A DNA stretch of 64,000 nt from UBA7672 sp965279085 (GTDB lineage Bacteria; Pseudomonadota; Alphaproteobacteria; Caulobacterales; Hyphomonadaceae). The position numbers and the translations under genes were made by a program. Under the pieces are notes generated by a model. The model did no database searches and was not told where the DNA came from. It saw nothing but the letters and a program-made list of their open reading frames with translations. Positions 55,275 to 62,761 of the stretch are shown here, one piece after another (position 1 is the stretch's first letter; each line of letters starts with the position of its first letter). The stretch lies in the NCBI GenBank assembly GCA_965279085.1, contig OZ257149.1:124001-188000 (forward strand), written 5' to 3'.

Positions 55275-55772
55275 ATGAGCCTTCCCTCGGGCTTTCACAT
55301 CCGGCTGGCGCGCAAGGGCGACGGCGAATTGCTGCGTGACGTGATGCTGCGCGGCTGGGCGGGAACGGTGGCGGAGAACTCGTCTGCCTATCGCGAGACG
55401 GCAGAGGGCATCGAGCGCGAACTGGAAGCCGGCGGCGCTGCGATCCTGTTCGAGGGGGAAGCGGCCATCGGCGCCGGGCGCTTCCATCCCGTGCCGGGGC
55501 CGGCTGGCGATGCGCGGACATGGGCCGAGATCAAGCGGGTCGGGGTTCTCAAGACGCATCGCAAGCAGGGACTGGCGGCGCCGCTGATTGCCACGCTTGA
55601 GGGTGAGATCGCGCGGCGCAGCGCGGCGGGCGTGCAGATCGGCGTGCGGCACGACCAGCCGCGCCTCGTCGCGTTCTGGGAAGGCATCGGCTACCGGCTG
55701 GCCGACGACGTGAAGCTTCACACCGTCAACCCGCTGACGCCAACGCCGACCTTCCTGCGGAAGTGGTTCTGA
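55275..55772 (+). CDS. GNAT-family acetyltransferase
   Basis: The 165-residue protein has the GNAT fold: FHIRLARKGDGELLRDVM at the N-terminus, EIKRVGVLKTHRKQGLAAPLI (motif A with the acetyl-CoA loop R-K-Q-G-L-A) and VRHDQPRLVAFWEGIGYR. ATG 55275 is used. It acetylates an amine on an unknown small molecule or protein. It is separated from petABC by the terminator. Confidence 0.85.
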   Translation: MSLPSGFHIRLARKGDGELLRDVMLRGWAGTVAENSSAYRETAEGIERELEAGGAAILFEGEAAIGAGRFHPVPGPAGDARTWAEIKRVGVLKTHRKQGLAAPLIATLEGEIARRSAAGVQIGVRHDQPRLVAFWEGIGYRLADDVKLHTVNPLTPTPTFLRKWF

Positions 55773-55850
55773 CCGCGCTGCGCGATGGGTTCCCGGCTTG
55801 CAAAGACGGAGGCGAGCGCATTCAGTAGCGAACGCCGAGGGGAGGACGGG

Positions 55851-56276
55851 ATGAAATTCTCAATGGGTCGCGCACTATGCGCTGCAATCGCGGTGGCCGG
55901 ACTGCCTGCCATCGCGCAGACGCTCACGATCGAGCAGATATTCGAGAAGGTGGCAGGGCGCTGGGCGCATGAAGCGAAGGGCGTCACGTGCGGCGACGGC
56001 GCCGTCGTGGTCCAAGTCTCGGGCGACCAGAAAGTCGCGACGATCACGAACTGGCCGGCGGGCGCGACGAAGACATTCGAGGCTAGGCGCATCGTGTCCA
56101 TCCAGTCGCGCGGACAGGCGGACAAGGACGGTGCGTTGTCGCTGATCGACATGAAGGCTGCTCCGCCGGTTTTCCTCGTGCTGATGATGCCGGGCGCGGA
56201 CACGATATCGATCACGTCACAGGTGAGGCCCAGCGATCCGGCCGTGGTGTTCACTCGCTGCCCGTCTACTGGCTGA
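55851..56276 (+). CDS. Exported hypothetical protein
   Basis: ATG 55851 has GGGGAGGA four bases upstream. The 141-residue product has a signal peptide ending in PAIAQT. The mature part starts LTIEQIFEKVAGRWAHEAKG and has two cysteines (VTCGDG and FTRCPS near the end) that may bond. No family is recognised. It is followed one base later by mtnP, so they are cotranscribed. Confidence 0.55.
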   Translation: MKFSMGRALCAAIAVAGLPAIAQTLTIEQIFEKVAGRWAHEAKGVTCGDGAVVVQVSGDQKVATITNWPAGATKTFEARRIVSIQSRGQADKDGALSLIDMKAAPPVFLVLMMPGADTISITSQVRPSDPAVVFTRCPSTG

Positions 56277-56277
56277 C

Positions 56278-57156
56278 ATGACCAACTGGGTTCTCGGCAT
56301 CATCGGCGGCTCGGGCCTTTATCAGATGCCAGGCATCGAGGGCGGGCTATGGGAGACGGTTGCCTCGCCGTGGGGCGCGCCTTCGGATCAGGTGTTCCGC
56401 GGCAAGCTGAATGGCGTCGATGTTGTCTTCCTGCCTCGCCACGGACGCGGGCATCGGCTTGGGCCGACGCAGCTGAACTATCGCGCGAACATCGACGTAA
56501 TGAAGCGGGCAGGGTGTACGGATCTGATCTCGCTGTCTGCATGCGGCTCGCTGAAGGAAGAATTTGCGCCGGGCGACTTCGTCATCGTCGACCAGTTCAT
56601 TGACCGCACCTTCGCACGTGAGAAGAGCTTCTACGGCGAGGGCGTGGTCGCGCACGTGTCAATGGCGCATCCAATCTCCTCACGCCTCGCGGGGTTTGCG
56701 GCAGAGGAATCTGCAGCGCTGCGGGTTCGCACGCATCGCGGCGGAACCTATCTGGCGATGGAGGGACCGCAGTTCTCGTCCCTAGCGGAGTCGAAACTCT
56801 ACCGCTCATGGGGTTGCGACGTGATCGGTATGACGAACATGCCCGAAGCCAAGCTCGCGCGGGAGGCGGAACTTCCCTACGCGACCGTGGCGATGGTGAC
56901 GGACTATGATTGCTGGCACGAGGAAGTGGCGGTCGTTTCCGTAACCGACGTTCTCAAAGTGCTTCATGGCAATGCGAAGAAGGCCGGGGCGCTGGTAAGC
57001 GCCATCACGCGGCGCATGTCGGCCGCGCCACGAACGCCTGACCCCGATGGAATCGATACGTGCCTGGACCACGCGATCATCACGCCGGGCGAGCATCGGG
57101 AACCCAGCCTGCTGGCCCGGCTGGATGCGGTCGCGGGAAGGGTGTTGAGGGCTTGA
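56278..57156 (+). CDS. mtnP: S-methyl-5'-thioadenosine phosphorylase
   Basis: The 292-residue protein has GIIGGSGLYQMPG, the phosphate-binding FLPRHGRGH, the base-binding MEGPQFSSLAESKLYRSWG and EAKLAREAELPYATVAMVTDYDCW. It cleaves methylthioadenosine, a by-product of polyamine synthesis and of AHL synthesis, to adenine and methylthioribose-1-phosphate. Adenine can then be used by Apt at 58560. ATG 56278 directly follows the preceding stop. Confidence 0.93.
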   Translation: MTNWVLGIIGGSGLYQMPGIEGGLWETVASPWGAPSDQVFRGKLNGVDVVFLPRHGRGHRLGPTQLNYRANIDVMKRAGCTDLISLSACGSLKEEFAPGDFVIVDQFIDRTFAREKSFYGEGVVAHVSMAHPISSRLAGFAAEESAALRVRTHRGGTYLAMEGPQFSSLAESKLYRSWGCDVIGMTNMPEAKLAREAELPYATVAMVTDYDCWHEEVAVVSVTDVLKVLHGNAKKAGALVSAITRRMSAAPRTPDPDGIDTCLDHAIITPGEHREPSLLARLDAVAGRVLRA

Positions 57157-57208
57157 CGGAAACGAGGCGGTACTCCCACATCCCGGGCGCGGCGGGGAAA
57201 AGAGAGTA

Positions 57209-57850
57209 ATGCTACCCGACAACTTCCTGCTGTTCATCGGGATGACCACGCTGGTCAGCCTGGCCCCCGGCCCCAACGTCATGTTCATCATGTCGCAAGC
57301 CGCGCTTCGCGGGCATCGCGCGGGCATGATGGCGGGCCTTGGCATCCAGGTCGCGAATGTCATCTATTTCGCGCTCACGCTGCTCGGCCTTGGCGTTCTG
57401 ATTTCCACCTCTCCGTTGGCGTTCTTCGTGCTGAAGTGGACGGGCGCGGGGTATCTGGCGCTGATCGGCGTGCTGGCATTGCTGCGCTCATTCCGCCCGC
57501 ATCCGGTGGTCGATCCGGCGCAGCCCGCGCCGGTGATCGCGATTCATCGCGGCGCGTTTTTCGACGGGCTGATGATCGGATTCGGCAATCCGAAGACGAT
57601 CTTCTGGTTCCTGACGTTTCTTCCGCAGTTCATCAACTCGAACCAGAGCCTGCTGAACCAGATGCTCGCGCTCGGCATCGTCGGCACCATGATCGACCTC
57701 GCCATCCAGTGGATGTACACGCACATCGGCGGGGCCATGTCGCGCGTCCTCGGCAAGCCGGAAGTCCGCAAATGGTTCGAGCGCGGCGTGGGCGTCGTGT
57801 TCATCGTGCTGGCGCTGCTCGTCGCGTTCGGCATGAGACAGCACGCGTGA
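57209..57850 (+). CDS. LysE-family transporter
   Basis: The 213-residue membrane protein has the LysE/RhtB pattern of six TM helices with SLAPGPNVMFIMSQAALRGHRAG near the N-terminus, then LKWTGAGYLALIGVLALL and FFDGLMIGFGNPKTIFWFLTFLPQF. It exports amino acids or related small molecules. A GAGAG lies before the ATG. The substrate cannot be predicted. Confidence 0.88.
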   Translation: MLPDNFLLFIGMTTLVSLAPGPNVMFIMSQAALRGHRAGMMAGLGIQVANVIYFALTLLGLGVLISTSPLAFFVLKWTGAGYLALIGVLALLRSFRPHPVVDPAQPAPVIAIHRGAFFDGLMIGFGNPKTIFWFLTFLPQFINSNQSLLNQMLALGIVGTMIDLAIQWMYTHIGGAMSRVLGKPEVRKWFERGVGVVFIVLALLVAFGMRQHA

Positions 57851-57863
57851 TCGGGAGGCGGTG

Positions 57864-58514
57864 ATGATGAAACCCGCACTGCACATTGGCGACAAGAATT
57901 ACTCGTCATGGTCGATGCGGCCGTGGCTGGCGCTGCGCCATGGCGGGATCGACTTCGAGGAAGTGATGCACGCGCTGCCGGAACTTGGCGGCGCCAAGCC
58001 GGCGTTCGGCGCGTTGTCGCCCAACGCCCGGGTGCCAGCGCTCGATCTTGGCGGCGGCGTGGTGGTCGCCGAGAGCCTCGCGATCTGTGAGTGGGCGGCG
58101 GAGCAGCAGCCCGGGCTGTGGCCGAAGGATGCGAATGCGCGGGCCTTGGCGCGAGCCGCCGCGGCCATCATGCATTCCGGCTTCCCGAACCTGCGCAACG
58201 ATGCGCCGATGAACATCCGCCGCCGCACCGACGCCAGCCGCATGACGCCTGCCGGACTTGATGACGCCGCGAAGGTCGATGAGCTGTGGCGCGGCTGGCT
58301 GAAGACCTCGGGTGGACCCTTCCTGTTTGGCCAATGGTCGATCGCGGATGCGATGTATGCCCCGGTGGTGACGCGTTTCATCACCTACGCCATTCCGCGC
58401 ACGTCCGAGGCGGATGCCTACATGAATCGGGTGGTTGCCGAGCCACACATGGCGGCGTGGATTGCGGCAGCCGGCAAGGAAACCCGGCAGCTGGCGCGGA
58501 CCGACATTGCCTAG
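57864..58514 (+). CDS. Glutathione S-transferase family protein
   Basis: The 216-residue protein has the thioredoxin-like N-terminal domain (LHIGDKNYSSWSMRPWLAL), the glutathione-binding motif VPALDLGGGVVVAESLAICEW and the C-terminal helical domain. The catalytic residue is probably Ser in YSSWS. ATG 57864 has GGGAGG five bases upstream; GTG 57861 and ATG 57867 are alternatives. Substrate unknown. Confidence 0.88.
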   Translation: MMKPALHIGDKNYSSWSMRPWLALRHGGIDFEEVMHALPELGGAKPAFGALSPNARVPALDLGGGVVVAESLAICEWAAEQQPGLWPKDANARALARAAAAIMHSGFPNLRNDAPMNIRRRTDASRMTPAGLDDAAKVDELWRGWLKTSGGPFLFGQWSIADAMYAPVVTRFITYAIPRTSEADAYMNRVVAEPHMAAWIAAAGKETRQLARTDIA

Positions 58515-58559
58515 TCACACGAGGGCGGCAATGCTGGGCGGGTCACACAGGGACGAGCC

Positions 58560-59087
58560 ATGGAACTGAAGGACGCCATTCGCACCATCCCGGACTTCCC
58601 CAAGAAGGGAATCCAGTTCCGGGATGTGACCACGCTGATGGGCAACCCGCGCGCCTTCCGGCAAGCGGTGGACGAACTGGTGCAGCCCTATGCCGGTCAG
58701 AAGATCGACAAGGTGGCCGGCATCGAAGCGCGGGGCTTCATCCTAGGCGGGGCGGTGGCGCACCAGCTGTCGGCCGGCTTCGTGCCACTTCGCAAGAAGG
58801 GCAAGCTGCCCCACAATGTCATCACCGAAAGCTATGAGCTGGAATACGGCGCTGACGCGATGGAGATGCACACGGACGCCATCGCTCCGGGCGACCGCGT
58901 CCTGCTGGTCGATGACCTGATCGCGACGGGTGGGACGGCGATGGCCGCCATCAAGCTGCTGCGCAAGGCTGGGTCCAAGATCGTGGGCGCGGCCTTCCTC
59001 GTCTGCCTGCCGGAACTCCAGGGCGACACAAAGCTCACTGCGCAGGGCATCGAGGTGAACTATCTCGTCTGGTTCGCCGGGCATTAA
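58560..59087 (+). CDS. apt: Adenine phosphoribosyltransferase
   Basis: The 175-residue enzyme has the start FPKKGIQFRDVTTLM, the AGIEARGFILGG motif and the PRPP-binding loop VLLVDDLIATGGTAMAA. It joins adenine to PRPP to give AMP. Together with mtnP it completes salvage of the adenine released from methylthioadenosine. Stands alone with its own leader. Confidence 0.95.
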   Translation: MELKDAIRTIPDFPKKGIQFRDVTTLMGNPRAFRQAVDELVQPYAGQKIDKVAGIEARGFILGGAVAHQLSAGFVPLRKKGKLPHNVITESYELEYGADAMEMHTDAIAPGDRVLLVDDLIATGGTAMAAIKLLRKAGSKIVGAAFLVCLPELQGDTKLTAQGIEVNYLVWFAGH

Positions 59088-59176
59088 CCAGCCTGTGGAA
59101 AGCCCGGATCAGCCCGCCCATTGACCCGGCGGGTCCGGACCGCCACCTATGCGGTCTCTGACTTCTGGAGTTCCCG

Positions 59177-59803
59177 ATGACGATTCGCCCCGGTTTCCGC
59201 CTCGACGAGGATGATGAAGACGACGCTCCCGAGGCGGAGTCGAAGAAGGAAGAATCCCCATCGTCGCTGATGGAAAAGGCGATGTTCGACGCCCGCACCA
59301 TCATGCTGACGGGCGAGATCAACGACAAGGTTGCGCGGGCCACTTGCGCGCAGCTGCTTGCCTTTTCGGCGGTCAGCGACAAGCCGATCCTGCTCGTGCT
59401 GTCCTCGCCGGGCGGCCACGTCGAAAGCGGCGACATGATCCACGACATGATCAAGTTCGTGCGCGCCCCAGTGAATATCCTCGGCACGGGCTGGTGTGCT
59501 TCCGCTGGCGCGCTGATCTATGCCGCTGGCGAGAAGCAACGCCGCTTTTGCCTGCCCAACACCCGCTTCCTGCTGCACGAACCCCGTGGCGGCGTCGGCG
59601 GCCAGGCCTCTGATGTGGAGATCCAGGCGCGCGAGATCATCAAGATGCGCGAGCGCCTGAACAAGATCTTCTCCGCGGCGACGGGGCAGACGGTTGAGCG
59701 GATCAAGAAGGACACCGATCGCGATCATTGGATGACCTCCGAAGAGGCTGTGGCGTACGGTCTTGTGGGCAAGATTGTGACTTCCCACAAAGAAATCCCC
59801 TAG
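59177..59803 (+). CDS. ClpP-like ATP-dependent protease subunit
   Basis: The 208-residue protein has the ClpP fold with catalytic Ser in GWCASAGALIYAAG, His in RFLLHEPRGG and Asp in IKKDTDRDHWM, the same triad spacing as ClpP. An acidic N-terminal region (DEDDEDDAPEAESKKEE, residues 9-27) replaces the usual axial-loop start. It is a ClpP-like variant; its ATPase partner is not adjacent. It probably degrades unfolded proteins in the cytoplasm. A proline-rich pair of unknown genes follows. Confidence 0.85.
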   Translation: MTIRPGFRLDEDDEDDAPEAESKKEESPSSLMEKAMFDARTIMLTGEINDKVARATCAQLLAFSAVSDKPILLVLSSPGGHVESGDMIHDMIKFVRAPVNILGTGWCASAGALIYAAGEKQRRFCLPNTRFLLHEPRGGVGGQASDVEIQAREIIKMRERLNKIFSAATGQTVERIKKDTDRDHWMTSEEAVAYGLVGKIVTSHKEIP

Positions 59804-59860
59804 GCCGATCCAGATTTCATGATTTCGCGGAGCCTGTCGGCGCGGCCATAGTCGCGCCCG

Positions 59861-60586
59861 ATGGAGCTGCGGGAACAGATACGCCAATGGGCGGACTGGC
59901 CGGGCTGGCGCAGGCATGCGCCGGCCGCGAGTTCTGTCGTCGCGCATGGCTTGGTCGGACTGGCGATAGCGAGCGTGATGGCCGCCTCGGTGCGGCCTGC
60001 GCCACCAAAAGACAAGCCTCCCGCCGAAGCGATCACCGTGGAGCTGTTGACGGACTCGCTGCCGATCCCACCGCTGCCGAAGCCCGCGCTGGCGCCGCGC
60101 GAAAAGGCGCCCACGCTTCCTGCCGCGCCTTCAATGCCGACTGACCCGCGCAAGACCCCAGCTTCCGTTCCGGAGATAGCCGCTGAGGCGCCGACCGGTG
60201 GAGCGGACAGCGTTTACATTCCCTCTCCCTTCGCGACGCAACGACCTACCGGCGGCCTTCAAGGTCTCGCCAACATCGATCTGTGCGCAGCGAAGAAAGG
60301 TGTTCGTCCAAAGGACTGCGCCAACTGGGCGGCCAAGGTTGGGGCGATGGACTCGGTGATGCCTCGCCCGAAGGAAGAGCTGGCGGCGCTGTACGGAGAC
60401 TTCATGCCGACCTGCGCCTACCGGGTGGGATGCGAAGAGAAGGGCGAGTGGATCTCAACCAACGGGACCCGCAACGTGGCTGGCACCCGCATGGCGGGTG
60501 GTGTGGAAAGCGTGGGCGGCATCACGGATACAGTAGGACGGCTTGGGTTTAACCCGGATCACTTTGATCGAGGGTTCGGCAACTAG
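59861..60586 (+). CDS. Proline-rich one-TM protein of unknown family (tandem copy 1)
   Basis: The 241-residue product starts MELREQIRQWADWPGWRRH, then has a TM helix (residues 26-42), a Pro/Ala-rich linker (about 48-115) like that of TonB, and a C-terminal domain with four Cys (IDLCAAKKG, PKDCANW, PTCAYRVGCEE). It ends GFNPDHFDRGFG. The next gene has the same architecture. Topology: N-terminus inside, linker and domain in the periplasm. There is no TonB C-terminal fold visible, so a TonB role is not supported. Function unknown. Confidence 0.6.
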   Translation: MELREQIRQWADWPGWRRHAPAASSVVAHGLVGLAIASVMAASVRPAPPKDKPPAEAITVELLTDSLPIPPLPKPALAPREKAPTLPAAPSMPTDPRKTPASVPEIAAEAPTGGADSVYIPSPFATQRPTGGLQGLANIDLCAAKKGVRPKDCANWAAKVGAMDSVMPRPKEELAALYGDFMPTCAYRVGCEEKGEWISTNGTRNVAGTRMAGGVESVGGITDTVGRLGFNPDHFDRGFGN

Positions 60587-60598
60587 TAAGCTGAGGCG

Positions 60599-61354
60599 AT
60601 GGAGCTTCCGGCGCGCATACGGCAATGGGTGGCCTGGCCGGGCTGGCGCAGGCACGGGCCCGCCGCCGGCTCGGTAGCGGCGCATGGCGTTGTCGGTCTG
60701 GCGCTGATTGGCTTGATGGCTGCAGTCGGCGAGCCGCTGCCGCCTGCCATTGCTCCCGCCCCGCCCGAGACAATCGATGTGGTCCTGCTCGACGAGCCGC
60801 TGCCGTTCCCGGAAGTGCGACCCGCTCCAGCTCGCGCAGCGCTACGCACTGTTCCTCTGCCGAAAGCCGCGCCGGCGGCCGACACAGCGCCCGTCATGCC
60901 CCTGCCGCGCAAGGACCAGAAACAGCAGACGGCAGCTCCTGAGTCCGTTCCGGCGGAAGACACCGAGAGCGTCTACGTTCCGCGCTCGCCATTCGCGACC
61001 ATTGGCCCTACCGGCGGACTGGAAGGCCTCGTCAATCGCGATCCCTGCACGACGCCGGCTGGCACGAAGCCGAAGCACTGCGCGCAGAACTGGGCCGCGC
61101 GCGTCGGCACGATGGACAGCATGATGCCGCGCTCCAAGGAAGAGATGCGGCAGCAGTACGCCGAGTTCGTCGCGCCATGCCCCTGGAAAGTCGGCTGCGA
61201 GCCGCTGCCCGACGGCAAACTGCTCAACGGCGCACGCAGCTTCGGCCTCAAGTCGCCCATGGCGTCCGGCGCGGGCGGCGTACAAGGCATCAACGAAGTC
61301 GTCGGCCGCGGGGGCTTCAACCCCGACCACACCGACCCCGGCTTCGGCGATTAG
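60599..61354 (+). CDS. Proline-rich one-TM protein of unknown family (tandem copy 2)
   Basis: This 251-residue paralogue of the preceding protein shares the opening WPGWRRHGPAAGSVAAHGVV, the TM helix, the Pro-rich linker, the segment SPFATIGPTGGLEGLVN, four Cys in the C-terminal domain (RDPCTTP, KHCAQNW, APCPWKVGCEP) and the end GFNPDHTDPGFGD. The genes are 12 bp apart, so they arose by tandem duplication and are cotranscribed. It converges on the zinc-ribbon gene with overlapping ends. Function unknown. Confidence 0.6.
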   Translation: MELPARIRQWVAWPGWRRHGPAAGSVAAHGVVGLALIGLMAAVGEPLPPAIAPAPPETIDVVLLDEPLPFPEVRPAPARAALRTVPLPKAAPAADTAPVMPLPRKDQKQQTAAPESVPAEDTESVYVPRSPFATIGPTGGLEGLVNRDPCTTPAGTKPKHCAQNWAARVGTMDSMMPRSKEEMRQQYAEFVAPCPWKVGCEPLPDGKLLNGARSFGLKSPMASGAGGVQGINEVVGRGGFNPDHTDPGFGD

Positions 61355-61695
61355 TCGAAGATGTCGAAGAGGTCGAACCCGCCTCTGCGCTTGCGGCGAC
61401 CGCGATCGTCGTCGTCTTCATCGCCGTCGTACCGATAACGTTTCCGGTCATCGTCGTACTTGCGCGACTTTTTCCAGCTGTCCGGGTCCCTCTCGAAGGA
61501 CTGGACCTCGTTCTGGAAGCGGCGGTGGGCTTGCATCGATTTTTCCGACTCTTCCCGTTCCTGCACCAGCAGCTTGTCCAGTTCTCCCCGGTCCAGCCAG
61601 ACGCCCTTGCAGGTGGGGCAGATGTCGATGTCGACGCCTTCGCGCGATATCTTCTGCATCTGGGAATTGTCGTTCGGACACAGGAACAGCGGCAA
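61351..61695 (-). CDS. TFIIB-type zinc-ribbon protein
   Basis: The start is TTG 61695, with GGAGG five bases upstream, giving the family's usual opening LPLFLCPNDNSQM. The 114-residue protein has LCPND, then ICPTCKGVWLDRGELDKLL: three Cys visible in CxxC-type positions, with Asp in place of one expected Cys. The C-terminal half is very acidic and basic (YRYDGDEDDDDRGRRKRRGG). Function unknown; possibly nucleic-acid or protein binding. Confidence 0.75.
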   Translation of the reverse strand: MPLFLCPNDNSQMQKISREGVDIDICPTCKGVWLDRGELDKLLVQEREESEKSMQAHRRFQNEVQSFERDPDSWKKSRKYDDDRKRYRYDGDEDDDDRGRRKRRGGFDLFDIFD

Positions 61696-61819
61696 TAAAT
61701 CCTCCTGGAAACTCAACTGGAATCGCAACTGGAGGAGCAGGTAGGGTGTACTATCGGTTACACAAGTTTCATGCCCGTCATGCGGATGATAACTGCGTGA
61801 CCCGCCGAGGAGACACACA

Positions 61820-62707
61820 CTGAACTACCGTCACGCCTTCCATGCCGGAAACTTCGCCGACGTCGTGAAGCATGTCGCCCTGGCGCTGTGCTTCGACAGG
61901 CTCAACGCCAAGGAGTCGCCCTACCGCTACATCGACACGCACGCCGGCATCGGCCTCTACGATTTCGAGGGCGATGAAGCCGGGCGCAGCCCTGAATGGA
62001 AAGACGGCATCGGTCGTGTGTGGGAGGCCGAGCGCGGCGCGCCTGCGGATGTCCGCGCGGCGCTCGCGCCATGGCTCAATGTCGTCCGCCGTCTCAACTC
62101 GGGCGGCCTGAAGCACTATCCCGGCTCGCCCGTGCTCGCGGCGGAGATGATGCGCAAGGACGATGCGCTGCGCCTGTGCGAGCTGCATCCGGCCAGCGCC
62201 GCCCTGCTTCGCGAAGCCATGGGCCGCGACAAGCGCGTGAAGATCGAGGAGCGCGACGGCTTCGAGGCGCTTCCCGCCTACCTGCCGCCGCCGGAACGGC
62301 GCGGCCTGATCCTGATCGACCCGCCCTTCGAGGCGGGCACGTCAGACCGCAAACTCGATTTCGACTGGATGCTGAAAGCGGCGACGAAAGCCGTGAAGCG
62401 CTGGCCGCAAGGCACATACGTCTTCTGGCGCCCGATCAAGGATGTTGCAGCCGTGCAGGCCTTCGACGGAGACCTCGCCGGAATGCTGATCGAGGAGGGC
62501 GGCATCGCGCCCGACAAGCTGCTCGTCGCCGATCTCTGGATCCGCGCCATCGGCGAAGGCAAGCTCGCCGGCGCGGGCGTCGTGATCGTCAATCCGCCCT
62601 ACGGCGTCAAGCAGCAGCTGGGCGCGGCGTTGCCGTGGCTGTGCAACCTGATGAAACAGGGCCAAGGCGCGGGATGGCGACTGGAGGCCCCTGCGGAAGG
62701 CGGCTGA
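61820..62707 (+). CDS. rlmJ: 23S rRNA (adenine-2030 N6)-methyltransferase, CTG start
   Basis: The product begins NYRHAFHAGNFADVVKH, the RlmJ N-terminal signature, but no ATG, GTG or TTG lies in frame between it and an upstream TAA. The only candidate is CTG 61820-61822, with a strong GAGGAG seven bases upstream (61807-61812). The 295-residue enzyme has THAGIGLYDF, the catalytic motif IDPPFEAG and the C-terminal NPPYGVKQQL. RlmJ methylates A2030 of 23S rRNA. A start at ATG 61865 would delete the conserved N-terminus. Confidence 0.85.
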   Translation: MNYRHAFHAGNFADVVKHVALALCFDRLNAKESPYRYIDTHAGIGLYDFEGDEAGRSPEWKDGIGRVWEAERGAPADVRAALAPWLNVVRRLNSGGLKHYPGSPVLAAEMMRKDDALRLCELHPASAALLREAMGRDKRVKIEERDGFEALPAYLPPPERRGLILIDPPFEAGTSDRKLDFDWMLKAATKAVKRWPQGTYVFWRPIKDVAAVQAFDGDLAGMLIEEGGIAPDKLLVADLWIRAIGEGKLAGAGVVIVNPPYGVKQQLGAALPWLCNLMKQGQGAGWRLEAPAEGG

Positions 62708-62761
62708 GCGGACGCTTTTCCATCCTTCGGAACCTGCTAAGATCCGGCCGGGACGGATACC

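Noticed and set aside
59861..61354. TonB proteins
   Set aside because: The proline linker and TM helix resemble TonB, but the C-terminal domain has four Cys and no TonB fold signature.
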